The notes: generated by a model from the letters alone, not told the origin. 64,000 bases of DNA from Neorhizobium sp. JUb45 (GCF_004343585.1 NZ_SLYW01000001.1:372001-436000); one strand, 5' to 3'. Shown: positions 20,387 to 28,694, counted from the stretch's first letter. Translations and numbers: made by a program.

Positions 20387-20402
20387 GCTTAAAACTGGAT
20401 GG

Positions 20403-20474
<72 letters not shown>

Positions 20475-20487
20475 TTCCGTGAGGCGG

Positions 20488-20516
20488 CATAAACCATATG
20501 GCTTTGCCGCCGTCAA
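20488..20516 (-). promoter_or_regulatory. Promoter of the tRNA-Val gene
   Basis: On the minus strand TTGACG (20511-20516) and TTTATG (20488-20493) are 17 bases apart. The predicted transcription start is about 7 bases before the tRNA 5' end. Confidence 0.7.
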
Positions 20517-20576
20517 TCGGTTTTGTGTCGATTTTTTGAAGTTTTTTCAAACCCCTTATGACACAAGCTTTTCGCC

Positions 20577-20939
20577 TTATGCGGCGTCCAGCATCTTGTT
20601 CACTTCTTCCACAAGGTCACGCAGGTGGAAGGGTTTGGACAGCACTTTTGCGTCCTTCGGAGCCTTCGAATCTGCGTTCAGCGCAACAGCGGCAAAACCG
20701 GTGATGAACATTACCTTCAGATCCGGGTCGAGTTCGGTGGCGCGGCGGGCCAGTTCGATGCCGTCCATCTCGGGCATGACGATATCCGTCAGCAGCAGCG
20801 AGAAGGGCTCTTCGCGCAGGCGGTCGTAGGCGCTGGCGCCGTTGTCGAAGGACGACACTTTATAGCCGGCCTTTTCGAGCGCCTTCACAAGGAAGCGGCG
20901 CATGTCGTTATCGTCTTCAGCGAGAAGGATTTTTTGCAT
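20577..20939 (-). CDS. cpdR: Single-domain response regulator CpdR
   Basis: The 120-residue stand-alone receiver domain has acidic pocket E8-D9-D10, phospho-acceptor D52 in LLTDIVMPEMDG, and K in LSKPFHLRDLVEEV. The sequence closely follows Caulobacter/Sinorhizobium CpdR (block ELARRATELDPDLKVMFITG), including the C-terminal Ala-Ala. In that family unphosphorylated CpdR brings ClpXP to the cell pole to degrade CtrA and other cell-cycle proteins; it is dephosphorylated through ChpT/CckA. No output domain is present. The neighbour across the divergent gap is an N-formylglutamate amidohydrolase, an order I recall from other Rhizobiaceae. Confidence 0.9.
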   Translation of the reverse strand: MQKILLAEDDNDMRRFLVKALEKAGYKVSSFDNGASAYDRLREEPFSLLLTDIVMPEMDGIELARRATELDPDLKVMFITGFAAVALNADSKAPKDAKVLSKPFHLRDLVEEVNKMLDAA

Positions 20940-21140
20940 CGTCTTGGAAAACCGTCAGTGGGTCGTGTTTAAAATTAGGCTCTTCGTCCTACATTAGTCA
21001 AATCGCGGTAAAGAACCGGTGAAGCCAAGCAGGATGCCATTGGTGGGACTGTACATAGTATGGACTTCGCTGCAGGCAACTGGCAACATGACGTTACGAA
21101 CAAGTTACCTTTATGGTAAAGGCGGCATCTTAAAAGGCGG

Positions 21141-22025
21141 ATGGACGGGGTGACGGGCGAGATCGACCTATTCGAGGTGAGGGAGCCGACGTCGCAGACC
21201 ATCCCTTTTGTCTTCAATTCACCCCATAGCGGCCGGCATTACCCCGCCCAGTTCCTTAGTGAGTCGCGCCTCGATGAGATGGGTATTCGTCGCTCCGAAG
21301 ATCATTATGTCGACGAGTTGTTTGCGCATGCGCCAAATCTGGGGGCGCCGCTCCTGCTCGCGCATTTCCCGCGCGCCTATCTCGATGTGAACCGCGAGCC
21401 TTACGAACTTGATCCGCGCATGTTCGATGGCGCGCTTCCGCCTTACGTCAATATCGGTTCGATGCGGGTGGCCGGCGGGCTTGGCACCATTCCGCGCATC
21501 GTGGCCGAAAACATGGAAATCTATCGCCGGCGGCTGAGTGTCGAGGAGGGGCTTTCGCGCGTCGAGACGATCTACAAGCCTTATCATGCCTGCCTGCGCC
21601 GGCTGATTGCCCGCACCCATGCGAGTTTTGGCATGTCGGTGCTGATCGATTGCCATTCCATGCCCGGCAATATCCGCCTTTCGGGTTCCGATATCCGTCC
21701 GGATTTCATCATCGGCGATCGTTACGGCACCAGCGCTGCTGCCGAGCTTTCGCGCGCTGCGATGTATTTCCTCGAAGGGCTCGGTTTTACCGCCGTGCGC
21801 AACAAGCCTTATGCGGGCGGCTTCATCACCGAACATTACGGCCGGCCGGTGCGCGGTCTGCATGCGTTGCAGATCGAGATCAATCGCGCGCTCTATATCG
21901 ATGAAGTGACGCTGCGCAAGCGCCCGGATTTCGATGATCTGGCCCGCGCGCTCACCGAATTCATGGGGTCGATGGCGGATTATGCCGCCGAGTTCGGTCC
22001 TGATTCGGCGTTGGCTGCCGAATAA
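21141..22025 (+). CDS. N-formylglutamate amidohydrolase family protein
   Basis: The 294-residue protein hydrolyses N-formyl-glutamate or a related N-acyl amino acid; the classic role is the last step of histidine degradation (HutG-type). Zinc-site blocks are VFNSPHSGRHYP near the N-terminus, RSEDHYVDEL, and LIDCHSMPGN. No other hut gene is present here, so the physiological substrate is uncertain. The ATG at 21141 follows AAAAGGCGG closely; an alternative start GTG eleven bases later is out of frame. The gene lies between cpdR (divergent) and an sRNA gene on the opposite strand. Confidence 0.88.
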   Translation: MDGVTGEIDLFEVREPTSQTIPFVFNSPHSGRHYPAQFLSESRLDEMGIRRSEDHYVDELFAHAPNLGAPLLLAHFPRAYLDVNREPYELDPRMFDGALPPYVNIGSMRVAGGLGTIPRIVAENMEIYRRRLSVEEGLSRVETIYKPYHACLRRLIARTHASFGMSVLIDCHSMPGNIRLSGSDIRPDFIIGDRYGTSAAAELSRAAMYFLEGLGFTAVRNKPYAGGFITEHYGRPVRGLHALQIEINRALYIDEVTLRKRPDFDDLARALTEFMGSMADYAAEFGPDSALAAE

Positions 22026-22088
22026 TCCTTCCACGGCATTGCGAAATTTTTGCCGGCTTCCATTCGGGGAGGGCGGCTTTCTGCGGCC

Positions 22089-22165
22089 AAAAAAAACCGC
22101 GCTCGAGGCGCGGTCAAGTCTAGGGAGGAAACACCCAAGGAGGGTATTACAGTCCGAAGACTGCG
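22089..22165 (-). ncRNA. mmgR: Small RNA of the MmgR (alpha-r8) family
   Basis: On the minus strand a strong promoter is followed by about 77 bases. They hold a 5-bp stem with TTCG loop (CAGTCTTCGGACTG, 22150-22163), a small ACCC/GGGT hairpin, an unpaired pyrimidine motif TTTCCTCCCT (22122-22131), and a terminator ACCGCG...CGCGGT (22096-22114) with eight T. I recall UUUCCUCCCU and a length of about 77 nt as hallmarks of S. meliloti MmgR, an Hfq-bound sRNA that limits polyhydroxybutyrate storage. I also recall the same neighbours there (N-formylglutamate amidohydrolase, an inositol-phosphatase-like gene, cpdR1). The CCUCCC motif could mask ribosome-binding sites. Ends are estimated from promoter and terminator. 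Confidence 0.82.
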
Positions 22166-22171
22166 AGGTTG

Positions 22172-22200
22172 AATTTACTCCCGCACTGCACAATCGTCAA
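22172..22200 (-). promoter_or_regulatory. Promoter of the MmgR-like sRNA
   Basis: TTGACG (22195-22200) and TAAATT (22172-22177) on the minus strand are spaced by exactly 17 bases and point at the sRNA; start predicted near 22165. Confidence 0.75.
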
Positions 22201-22311
22201 GCATATTTTTAAATTGGCTAAATAATGGGCATTTGCTGAAAGTGGCGGCCCCGATTGGCCTTGGCGGAAATCTGTGGTCTATGGTGCCGCACGCAAATTT
22301 TCGGGGGGACC

Positions 22312-23085
22312 ATGCTTCCAGATCGTTCGTTTTTCGACAGGCTGGCCGATGCGGCCAAGGCCGAGACGCTGCCGCGCTTTCGCACCGGCACTTCGGTCAC
22401 CAACAAGCTGGCCGGCGGGTTCGATCCTGTCACGGAAGGCGACCGCGCCGCCGAGACGGCGATCCGGGCGCTGATCACGGAAGAATTCCCCGAGCACGGC
22501 ATTCTGGGCGAGGAGCACGAAAATATCGGGCTCGACCGCGAGCATGTCTGGGTGATCGATCCGATCGACGGGACGCGCGCCTTCATTTCCGGCGTGCCCG
22601 TCTGGGGCACGCTGATCGGTTTTCGCTCCAACGGGCGGGCGACCATGGGCATGATGGACCAGCCGTTTACCGGCGAACGTTATTTCGCCGATGGCGAAAA
22701 GTCGTGGTATCGCGGCCCGGATGGTGAGCATGAAATCCGTACGCGCGATTGCGGTCGGTTGGCCGATGCGATCCTGTTCACCACCTCGCCGCATATCTTT
22801 GAGGGAGCTGATCTCGCCGCCTATAAAGCCGTCGAGGAAAAGGTGCGGCTGTTCCGCTACGGCACCGATTGTTACGCCTATACGCTGCTGGCCGGCGGCC
22901 ATATCGATCTCGTCGTCGAAAACAACCTCAAGCCTTATGATGTCGGCGCGCTGATCCCGCTGATCGAGCAGGCGGGCGGCATCATCACCACCTGGGATGG
23001 CGGCCGGCCGGAAGAGGGCGGCAATATCATCGCCGCCGGCAGCCGCGCCGTGTATGACGAGGCGCGGGCGCTGCTTGGCCGTTGA
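22312..23085 (+). CDS. hisN: Histidinol-phosphatase, inositol-monophosphatase family
   Basis: The 257-residue Mg-dependent phosphatase has the IMPase signatures GEEHENIG (metal 1), WVIDPIDGTRAFISG (metal 1/2) and YDVGALIPLIEQAGG (C-terminal metal site). The sequence fits the HisN type that dephosphorylates histidinol-phosphate in alphaproteobacterial histidine synthesis; inositol- or other sugar-phosphate activity cannot be excluded from sequence. The ATG at 22312 has GGGGGG five bases upstream; a longer frame from 22255 lacks support. The neighbouring hydrolase converges with it, leaving 6 bases between stops. Confidence 0.82.
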   Translation: MLPDRSFFDRLADAAKAETLPRFRTGTSVTNKLAGGFDPVTEGDRAAETAIRALITEEFPEHGILGEEHENIGLDREHVWVIDPIDGTRAFISGVPVWGTLIGFRSNGRATMGMMDQPFTGERYFADGEKSWYRGPDGEHEIRTRDCGRLADAILFTTSPHIFEGADLAAYKAVEEKVRLFRYGTDCYAYTLLAGGHIDLVVENNLKPYDVGALIPLIEQAGGIITTWDGGRPEEGGNIIAAGSRAVYDEARALLGR

Positions 23086-23091
23086 GCCGCT

Positions 23092-24084
23092 TCAGGCGGC
23101 TGCGTCGTCGGAGACGAGCGCTGTCGCGTCGCTGCCGGGGATGAAGGCTTCGATCGCCGCCAGCGCCTGGGCGCGGTAGATATCGGCCTCGCTGAACAGT
23201 TCGTGGCGTCCGCCGATGATGTTGACCAACTGGCCGGCGCGGAAATTGCGGGCCAGTTCCTCTTGGGCGCCATAGGGCACGATGCCGTCGCGCATCGGCG
23301 CAAGGATCAGCGTCGGAATGGTGATGTTGGTCAGATGCGCCTGTGACGCGATGCGGCGTCCGGCCTTCAGCGTTTCCTTCAGCCAGCGCATGGTCGGCGG
23401 GCCGATTTCCAGTTCCGGATATTCCTTGCCGATCGCACCATTGCGGGCAAACCGTTTTGGATCGGATGTCAGCGGATTACCGGAAAAGGGGCGGCGGTTC
23501 TGATCGGTTCCGGCTGACAGCTGGCCGAGGCCGATGGCCGTCAATGAGCCTGCGATGAGACGGATCAACCCTTCGGAAAATGCCTGTCCGGTGAGGCCCA
23601 CGAACGGGGCGGCCAGCGCCATGCGATCGATGCGGTTGGCCAGATAAGGTGCAGCGGCAAGCGCGATTAGCGAACCGGTGGAATGTGCGACGAGGAAAAA
23701 CGGCAGACGGGCATCGGGCAGCACGATCTGTTCGAGAAACAGATCGAGATCGCGCTCATAATCGGAAAAGCGGCGCAGATGGCCCTTTTTCGGCTTTTTC
23801 AGCAGCCGGTCGGAACCACCCTGTCCACGCAGGTCATAGGTCGCCACCCACAGGCCCATGGCGTTGAAATCGCGGATCGTCTCGTAATATTTCTCGATGG
23901 ATTCGCTGCGGCCATGCAACAGAACGATGGTGCCGCGCGCCGGCGAAATGTCGGAGCGGAACACGGCGTAGCGCAGTTTTGCACCGCGATATCCGGTGAA
24001 AAAGCCGGCAAAATGGTTGGGCGGCACCGGGTTGTCAGGCGTCGACCGGAGGATTTCGAAGGGCGGGGTTTCTGCTTCGCTCAT
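23092..24084 (-). CDS. Alpha/beta hydrolase (lysophospholipase / S33-like)
   Basis: The 330-residue alpha/beta hydrolase carries GTIVLLHGRSES (oxyanion region), YDLRGQGGSDR, the nucleophile elbow VAHSTGSLIA (Ser), an acid in LAPMRDGIVP and the catalytic His in GGRHELFSEAD. It resembles the PldB/monoglyceride-lipase group acting on lysophospholipids or other esters. The frame runs upstream to 24270, but that extension is encoded by an intergenic mosaic repeat, so MSEAETPPFE at 24084 is taken as the start. The C-terminal residues are Ala-rich. It stands alone, convergent with hisN. Confidence 0.85.
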   Translation of the reverse strand: MSEAETPPFEILRSTPDNPVPPNHFAGFFTGYRGAKLRYAVFRSDISPARGTIVLLHGRSESIEKYYETIRDFNAMGLWVATYDLRGQGGSDRLLKKPKKGHLRRFSDYERDLDLFLEQIVLPDARLPFFLVAHSTGSLIALAAAPYLANRIDRMALAAPFVGLTGQAFSEGLIRLIAGSLTAIGLGQLSAGTDQNRRPFSGNPLTSDPKRFARNGAIGKEYPELEIGPPTMRWLKETLKAGRRIASQAHLTNITIPTLILAPMRDGIVPYGAQEELARNFRAGQLVNIIGGRHELFSEADIYRAQALAAIEAFIPGSDATALVSDDAAA

Positions 24085-24176
24085 GCAGACAAGCGATAGG
24101 CGGAATGTTTTTCGGGTCAAGGGGAAAGTGGGGGAGCTGGGGCTTCTTCTTCGCGCGCGGGAAGGGGATTGCATGC

Positions 24177-24322
24177 GAAAAAGACCCCGCCCCAAACCCC
24201 TCCCCACAAGGGGGAGGGGCTTAACCCGGCCGATCCGCTGTGGCTCAATTGGGGCAGGTGGTTGCCACAAGTTTTCTCCCCCCTTGTGGGGGAGATGGCC
24301 GGCAGGCCAGAGGGGGACTTTG
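24177..24322 (+). repeat. Mosaic palindromic repeat, type I, copy 1 (RIME-like)
   Basis: Left hairpin CCCCTCCCCACAAGGGGGAGGGG, spacer, right hairpin CTCCCCCCTTGTGGGGGAG (about 24275-24294), then GGCC-GGCA-GGCC and AGAGGGGGAC. Two near-identical copies lie at 32019-32165 and 54411-54585, same orientation. The layout matches rhizobial intergenic mosaic elements (RIME); the family name is from memory. Here it fills the gap between the hydrolase start and the PepSY gene end. Confidence 0.85.
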
Positions 24323-24340
24323 CAACCGAAAGCGTGGCAA

Positions 24341-24640
24341 TCAATCGTCGCTGTCGATCGAGACCTGTTCGCCGGTTTCCGGGTTGAATTTCACCTCGAT
24401 GCGGCGGCCATCCTTGTTGCGGCCGGAAACTTCGTAGCAGCCGTCGTCGATTTCCACTTCGCGGACTTCGATGCCAAGGCCGGTGGCGCGGTCGCGCATC
24501 TGGGCTTCGCTCATCCACTTGTCGAGCTGGATATTGCCGCAACGGCGATCGTCGCGGTCATCGGCATGGGCGATGGAAAGCGGCGCAAGGGCGGTCAGCG
24601 TGGTGGCGGCAATGGTGGCGGCGAGGACGAGTTTCTTCAT
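24341..24640 (-). CDS. Secreted PepSY-domain protein
   Basis: The 99-residue product has a clear signal peptide (MKKLVLAATIAATTLTALAP ending in AHA), then a PepSY_2-like domain (LDKWMSEAQMRDRATGLGI, EVSGRNKDGRRIEVKFNPET). Two cysteines (RRCGN, DGCYEV) could form a disulfide in the periplasm. PepSY proteins often inhibit or modulate periplasmic partners. It is divergent from a second PepSY-type gene (24773) that precedes a two-component system, so a regulatory connection is plausible. The start at 24640 has GGAAGG upstream; the longer frame from 24694 lacks a signal peptide at its N-terminus. Confidence 0.82.
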   Translation of the reverse strand: MKKLVLAATIAATTLTALAPLSIAHADDRDDRRCGNIQLDKWMSEAQMRDRATGLGIEVREVEIDDGCYEVSGRNKDGRRIEVKFNPETGEQVSIDSDD

Positions 24641-24720
24641 GGGTGGTTTCCTTCCCGGATGTGGCGGGCACCATTGCCCTGCCGATGAAGCCACCCTAAG
24701 TGACGGCCACTGATCGATAA

Positions 24721-24737
24721 CTGACGGCAGCTGTCAG
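24721..24737. promoter_or_regulatory. Dyad in the divergent PepSY/FeuN promoter region
   Basis: CTGACGG and CTGTCAG form a 7-bp dyad around CAG with one mismatch, midway between two divergent PepSY genes. It is a candidate operator for the adjacent response regulator. Confidence 0.35.
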
Positions 24738-24772
24738 CGAAATTTCAGTTTGGAAATGATAGTTTCGCCGCC

Positions 24773-25087
24773 ATGTCACACCATGTCCTTATAAAAATGT
24801 CGCTGGTTTCTGCGCTGTTGTTCACGGCACCGGCGGCAGGTCTTGCGCGCGATCTCGACAAGCTGCGTGATGCGGTGAAGCGCGGCGATGTGCTGCCGCT
24901 GTCGGTGCTGCAGGAAAAGCTGCGCGCCTCCTATCCGGGCGATATCATCCGCGTCGAACTTGATGAGGATGACGATCGTTTCATCTACGAATTCAAGGTG
25001 CTGCAGGCGAATGGCCGGCTTTATGAAATCGAGATGGATGCCAGGGATGGCCGCATTCTCGATGTCGACGATGATGATGACGATTGA
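24773..25087 (+). CDS. FeuN-like periplasmic PepSY protein
   Basis: The 104-residue protein has an N-terminal signal peptide (LIKMSLVSALLFTAPAAGLA) and a single PepSY-like domain (DKLRDAVKRGDVLPLSVLQE, FIYEFKVLQANGRLYEIEMD), ending in a run of aspartates. It is the first gene of a three-gene operon with a response regulator 5 bases downstream and a sensor kinase. In S. meliloti, FeuN is a small periplasmic protein encoded just before feuP-feuQ that restrains the kinase FeuQ; size, position and location agree, so this is probably its counterpart. Not a proven orthologue. The acidic tail could sense divalent cations or osmolarity. Confidence 0.7.
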   Translation: MSHHVLIKMSLVSALLFTAPAAGLARDLDKLRDAVKRGDVLPLSVLQEKLRASYPGDIIRVELDEDDDRFIYEFKVLQANGRLYEIEMDARDGRILDVDDDDDD

Positions 25088-25092
25088 GGCCC

Positions 25093-25752
25093 ATGCGCAT
25101 TCTGCTTGTTGAAGACGACCCGCTGATCGCCCGCGATGTCACGCACCACCTGTCACGTGCGGGTTATCTCGTGGAACACGAAAGTGACGGCGAAAGTGGC
25201 TGGAATCGCGGTGACAGCGAGGAATTTGCCGCCGTCGTGCTCGATCTCGGCCTGCCGAGCATGGACGGGCTTTCCGTGCTGAAACGCTGGCGCGCCGCCG
25301 AGCGCGAATTGCCGGTGCTGATCCTCACCGCCCGCGGCAACTGGGAAGAGCGTGTCGAGGGGATCGATGCCGGCGCCGACGACTATCTCGCAAAACCGTT
25401 TCAGATGCCGGAGCTTTTGGCGCGGCTGCGGGCGATCATCCGCCGTTCGCAGGGCAAGGCCAGTCCTGTCCTGTCCGCCGGCCGCATGAAGATCGATCCA
25501 CGCAGCCGCACCGTGTCGCTGGATGGCGAACCGGCAGACCTGACGCCGCTCGAATATCGTTGCCTGCATTATCTGATGGCCAATGCCGAACGGCATGTCT
25601 CGCAGCTGGAGCTGACCGAACAGCTTTACGCTCAGGATTTTGAGCGCGAGAGCAATTCGGTGGAAGTGCTGATCGGGCGGTTGCGCAAGAAATTCGGCAA
25701 GGAGCTGATCACCACCCGCCGCGGTTACGGTTACCGGATCGGTGCTGCATGA
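25093..25752 (+). CDS. feuP: OmpR/PhoP-type response regulator (FeuP-like)
   Basis: The 219-residue protein has a receiver domain (VEDDPLIARDV; phospho-acceptor D51 in VVLDLGLPSMDG; Lys in DYLAKPFQMPEL) and a C-terminal winged-helix DNA-binding domain (LTPLEYRCLHYLMANAERHV, TTRRGYGYRI). The ATG at 25093 is preferred to a TTG at 25084. It overlaps the kinase gene in an ATGA. It resembles PhoP; in Rhizobiaceae the corresponding FeuP controls cyclic beta-glucan export under low osmolarity. The symbol is inferred from gene order and type. Confidence 0.72.
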   Translation: MRILLVEDDPLIARDVTHHLSRAGYLVEHESDGESGWNRGDSEEFAAVVLDLGLPSMDGLSVLKRWRAAERELPVLILTARGNWEERVEGIDAGADDYLAKPFQMPELLARLRAIIRRSQGKASPVLSAGRMKIDPRSRTVSLDGEPADLTPLEYRCLHYLMANAERHVSQLELTEQLYAQDFERESNSVEVLIGRLRKKFGKELITTRRGYGYRIGAA

Positions 25753-27101
25753 AGCGGCCGCTGTCGATTCGCGTCCGTTTTCTTCTGGTGTCCTTGGTTG
25801 CCGTTCCCTCGGCACTGGCGCTTGCCGCCCTGTTCATGACCTCGATGTTTTCCGCCAGTCTGGAACGGCGGCTGGAAGAGGAATTGAAGGGCCATATCAA
25901 CACAATTGCCGGCTCGATCCGGCTTGGTATCGATGGAAAAATCGAACATCCGTTCAGCCTGATGGACCGGCGGTTTGCGCAGGCCTATGGCGGGCTTTAC
26001 TGGCAGATCGGTGATGCCGCGACGTCAGCGCAGTTCCGTTCGGAATCGCTGTGGGACACCAGCCTGTCGAGCCCGGACGATTTGCCCGATGATGGCGCCG
26101 TGCACCGGTACGAGGCCGATGGGCCTGAGGGCACCCGGCTGATCGTGCTGGAGCGGCAGATCATGGTGAGCGCGCCGGCGGGCCTGAAGCCGGTGCAGAT
26201 TTCCGTCGCATCGGACACCCGTGCACTGGATGAGGCGAGCCGCGGGTTTGCGCTGGATATTCTGCCTTATCTGGCAGGTCTTGCGGCGTTCCTGATCGGC
26301 GCGTCGCTAGTGCAGGTGATCTTTGGCCTCAAACCGCTGGCGGACCTCACCAAGGGGCTGGACCGCATTCGCGAGCGCCGCAGCGGCAGGCTGGAAGGCG
26401 CGCTGCCGGCGGAATTTGTGCCGGTGGAGGCGGCCGTCAACCGGTTACTGGAATCGCAGGCGCAGTCGCTTGCCAGGGCGCGGGCGCGCGCCGGTGATCT
26501 GGCACACGGGCTGAAGACGCCGCTGACCGTGCTCTCCAACGATGCGCTGACCTTGCGCGAGCGGGGTGAGGGCGAGATTGCCGATGAAATCGAGCATCTG
26601 GTACAGATGATGCGCGGGCATGTGGAGCATGAGCTGGCGCGCAGCCGTATCGTTGCCAATGCCGACATGCGCCAGACCGATGCGGATATCGAAAAAATCG
26701 TCGGACAGGTGGTGAAAACGCTGCAGCGCACGCCGAAGGGCGAGGCTCTGCAATGGACTGTCGAGATCGGTGAACCCTCACACGTGCCGCTCGATGCGCA
26801 TGACCTGCGCGAACTGATCGGCAATCTCACCGAAAACGCCGTCAAATGGGCCTCGGGTGAAGTCTGTATCGGCTGGAAACAGGGTCGGCTGGTGGTGGCC
26901 GATGACGGGCCGGGTGTGGACCCCGACAAGATCCGCAGCATGACCGAGCGCGGTGTGCGGCTGGACAGCCAGACACCCGGCACCGGCTTTGGCCTGTCGA
27001 TCGTCAAGGAAATCTGCGAGGTTTACGGGCTGACATTGTCGATCGAAAACCGGCAGGGCAGTGGCTTGATGGTCTCGGTGGGGTTTGGGGCTGCCGAATA
27101 G
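25749..27101 (+). CDS. feuQ: PhoQ-type sensor histidine kinase (FeuQ-like)
   Basis: The 450-residue membrane kinase has a first transmembrane helix (LVSLVAVPSALALAALFMTS), a periplasmic sensor of about 140 residues, a second helix (YLAGLAAFLIGASLVQVIFG), then HAMP-like and dimerisation segments. The phosphorylated His is in GDLAHGLKTPLTVLSN. The ATPase has N-box NLTENAVKWA, G1 DDGPGVD and G2 GTGFGLSIVK. The order SP-protein, regulator, kinase matches FeuN-FeuP-FeuQ. It overlaps the regulator gene by four bases. A mosaic repeat follows it instead of a recognisable terminator. Confidence 0.75.
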   Translation: MKRPLSIRVRFLLVSLVAVPSALALAALFMTSMFSASLERRLEEELKGHINTIAGSIRLGIDGKIEHPFSLMDRRFAQAYGGLYWQIGDAATSAQFRSESLWDTSLSSPDDLPDDGAVHRYEADGPEGTRLIVLERQIMVSAPAGLKPVQISVASDTRALDEASRGFALDILPYLAGLAAFLIGASLVQVIFGLKPLADLTKGLDRIRERRSGRLEGALPAEFVPVEAAVNRLLESQAQSLARARARAGDLAHGLKTPLTVLSNDALTLRERGEGEIADEIEHLVQMMRGHVEHELARSRIVANADMRQTDADIEKIVGQVVKTLQRTPKGEALQWTVEIGEPSHVPLDAHDLRELIGNLTENAVKWASGEVCIGWKQGRLVVADDGPGVDPDKIRSMTERGVRLDSQTPGTGFGLSIVKEICEVYGLTLSIENRQGSGLMVSVGFGAAE

Positions 27102-27126
27102 CGATTGTAGCGGTTGCCGTTCAGCC

Positions 27127-27268
27127 GATCTCCCCCCTTGAGGGGGAGATGCCCGGCAGGGCAGAGGGGGGTAATGCTGGCGCAAATGGCCGCTTTCCCA
27201 CCACTTGCCACACCGTTGTTCACCCCCCTCTGTCACTATCGTGACATCTCCCCCTCAAGGGGGGAGAT
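27127..27268 (+). repeat. Mosaic palindromic repeat, type II, copy 1 (RIME-like)
   Basis: Ends are inverted repeats of GATCTCCCCCC. Inside follow GGGGGAGATG, the hairpin GCCC-GGCA-GGGC, AGAGGGGGGTAA, a spacer of about 55 bases, ACCCCCCTCT (pairing with it), the hairpin GTCAC-TATC-GTGAC, and CTCCCCCTCAAGGGGGGAG. A second copy lies at 53461-53604. It sits between two convergent genes. Confidence 0.85.
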
Positions 27269-27283
27269 CGTTGGGAGCAAGCC

Positions 27284-28438
27284 TCAATGCTTATGCTCCG
27301 CACCGCCGCCATCATGCGGCACCACCGGCGCCGCAACCGCCGCATCGGTCGGGTGCGGATGGTCCGGATCAGGACTGTGGGTAGTACGGTGGATGGCCGC
27401 CACATTGCCCTCCTGGCCATAGATGGCGATATGCAGGCCCCAATAGGACGAGGCAAAAATCACCAGAGCGGCTGCAATGCCGATCGGCACGCCGGCCAGT
27501 AATTTCTTGAAATTGGGGACAAAAAACACGTCGCGCGTGTGGTCTGCGGCAATTGCCACGATGACCGCCATGATCAATGCATGGCCGATCAGGTCGATGC
27601 GGCCGAACGGGTAAACGGCGGCGTTGAAGATGACGAACAGGGCGACCGCCGAAAGACGGCGCACCAGCGGCGTCCACAACAGGCCAAACCCCATGGTGAA
27701 TTCGGAGACGCCAGCCATGGGAATAAAAACGTCGCGCGGCATGCCGAAGGTCAGAAACGGCTTTTCCTCGACCAGCGGATAGAACCAGTCGGGATAGGCG
27801 AATTTTTCGAGGCTCGACCACATCAGGGCAATTGCGACACCCCAGCGCAGCGCCTGAAAGCGGTGTTTTCGGATCTCCTCGTTGGAAGACGCCTCCATCA
27901 CCAGATAGGCGGCGACGCCGACGCCGAGTGCGAGATAATCAAGCAGGTGAAAGATGTCGTAATCGCGCAACGCCAACAGCCAGAGCAGGATGATACCGGC
28001 GGCAGCCAGCGGCTGGGTGCGGCGGAAAAAGATCAGCAGGGCGATCAGCAACTGACCCCATGAGACGATTTCCGAGGGCGTTTTCAGGTCGGGTGTCAGA
28101 TAAACCCCGCCAACCGCAAAGATGGCGATGAAAAAGGCGCCGACCACGCAGCGCACGAAATCATCGAGGCGGTTCCATAGGGGATCGGTCAGGCGGTCCA
28201 TGCCGAGCAAGATTTTTTCGCCGGCGCTGGATCGTTCAATGGCGCGGGTGGCGAGAAAGAAGACCAGCACGAGAGCGATGCCGACCCAGAACCATGTGTT
28301 GGCAAGTGTTGCGCCGATCGGCTGCGGCGGGGCGCCGACGATATAGGGCGCGAACCATTTGACATGTGCCGACGCGGGTTCGGCAGCGAGAAGGGGTAAG
28401 GCGAGCGTGAGCCATCCGGCTCGATGAGCGGAATGCAT
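27284..28438 (-). CDS. DoxX-like multi-pass membrane protein with histidine-rich tail
   Basis: The 384-residue protein begins with a signal peptide (LTLALPLLAAEPASA) followed by HVKWFAPYIVGAPPQPIGAT, then about nine transmembrane helices. A DoxX-like stretch is seen in SLEKFAYPDWFYPL and SEFTMGFGLLWTPLVRRLSA. The C-terminus is rich in His, Asp and Pro (HSPDPDHPHPTD, HDGGGAEHKH), suggesting metal binding. I do not recognise a characterised homologue. The start at 28438 has AGGAA upstream; the frame from 28492 adds residues without a signal peptide. It is alone, convergent with the feuQ-like gene across a repeat. Confidence 0.75.
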   Translation of the reverse strand: MHSAHRAGWLTLALPLLAAEPASAHVKWFAPYIVGAPPQPIGATLANTWFWVGIALVLVFFLATRAIERSSAGEKILLGMDRLTDPLWNRLDDFVRCVVGAFFIAIFAVGGVYLTPDLKTPSEIVSWGQLLIALLIFFRRTQPLAAAGIILLWLLALRDYDIFHLLDYLALGVGVAAYLVMEASSNEEIRKHRFQALRWGVAIALMWSSLEKFAYPDWFYPLVEEKPFLTFGMPRDVFIPMAGVSEFTMGFGLLWTPLVRRLSAVALFVIFNAAVYPFGRIDLIGHALIMAVIVAIAADHTRDVFFVPNFKKLLAGVPIGIAAALVIFASSYWGLHIAIYGQEGNVAAIHRTTHSPDPDHPHPTDAAVAAPVVPHDGGGAEHKH

Positions 28439-28694
28439 GGTGGTGTTCCTATCGATATCGCAGCAACGGCCGAGGCGAAGGCATACGGACAATCCGTTTC
28501 TGCAATTTTGACGATAGTTTATTTTCTGACTGGTTATTTGATTTTTGGCAATCAGCGAATGGATTGAAGACTGTCAGGCCGCGACAAAATGGCTATTTTT
28601 GCCCGTTTTTGCATTCTCCGGCATCGTGTTTGCTGTTTCATGGATTTCTAAAATTCGCGCAAAGGTCGCATATGCGGGATTCCCGAAAAAGGGT

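Noticed and set aside
20043..20402. Integration of a mobile element next to the tRNA-Val
   Set aside because: tRNA genes are common attachment sites, but I see no integrase, no repeat of the tRNA 3' end nearby, and the tRNA has its own promoter and terminator.
24177..24322. CRISPR array in the clusters of GC-rich repeats
   Set aside because: There is only one copy per place, no regular spacing and no cas gene; the structure is that of palindromic mosaic repeats.
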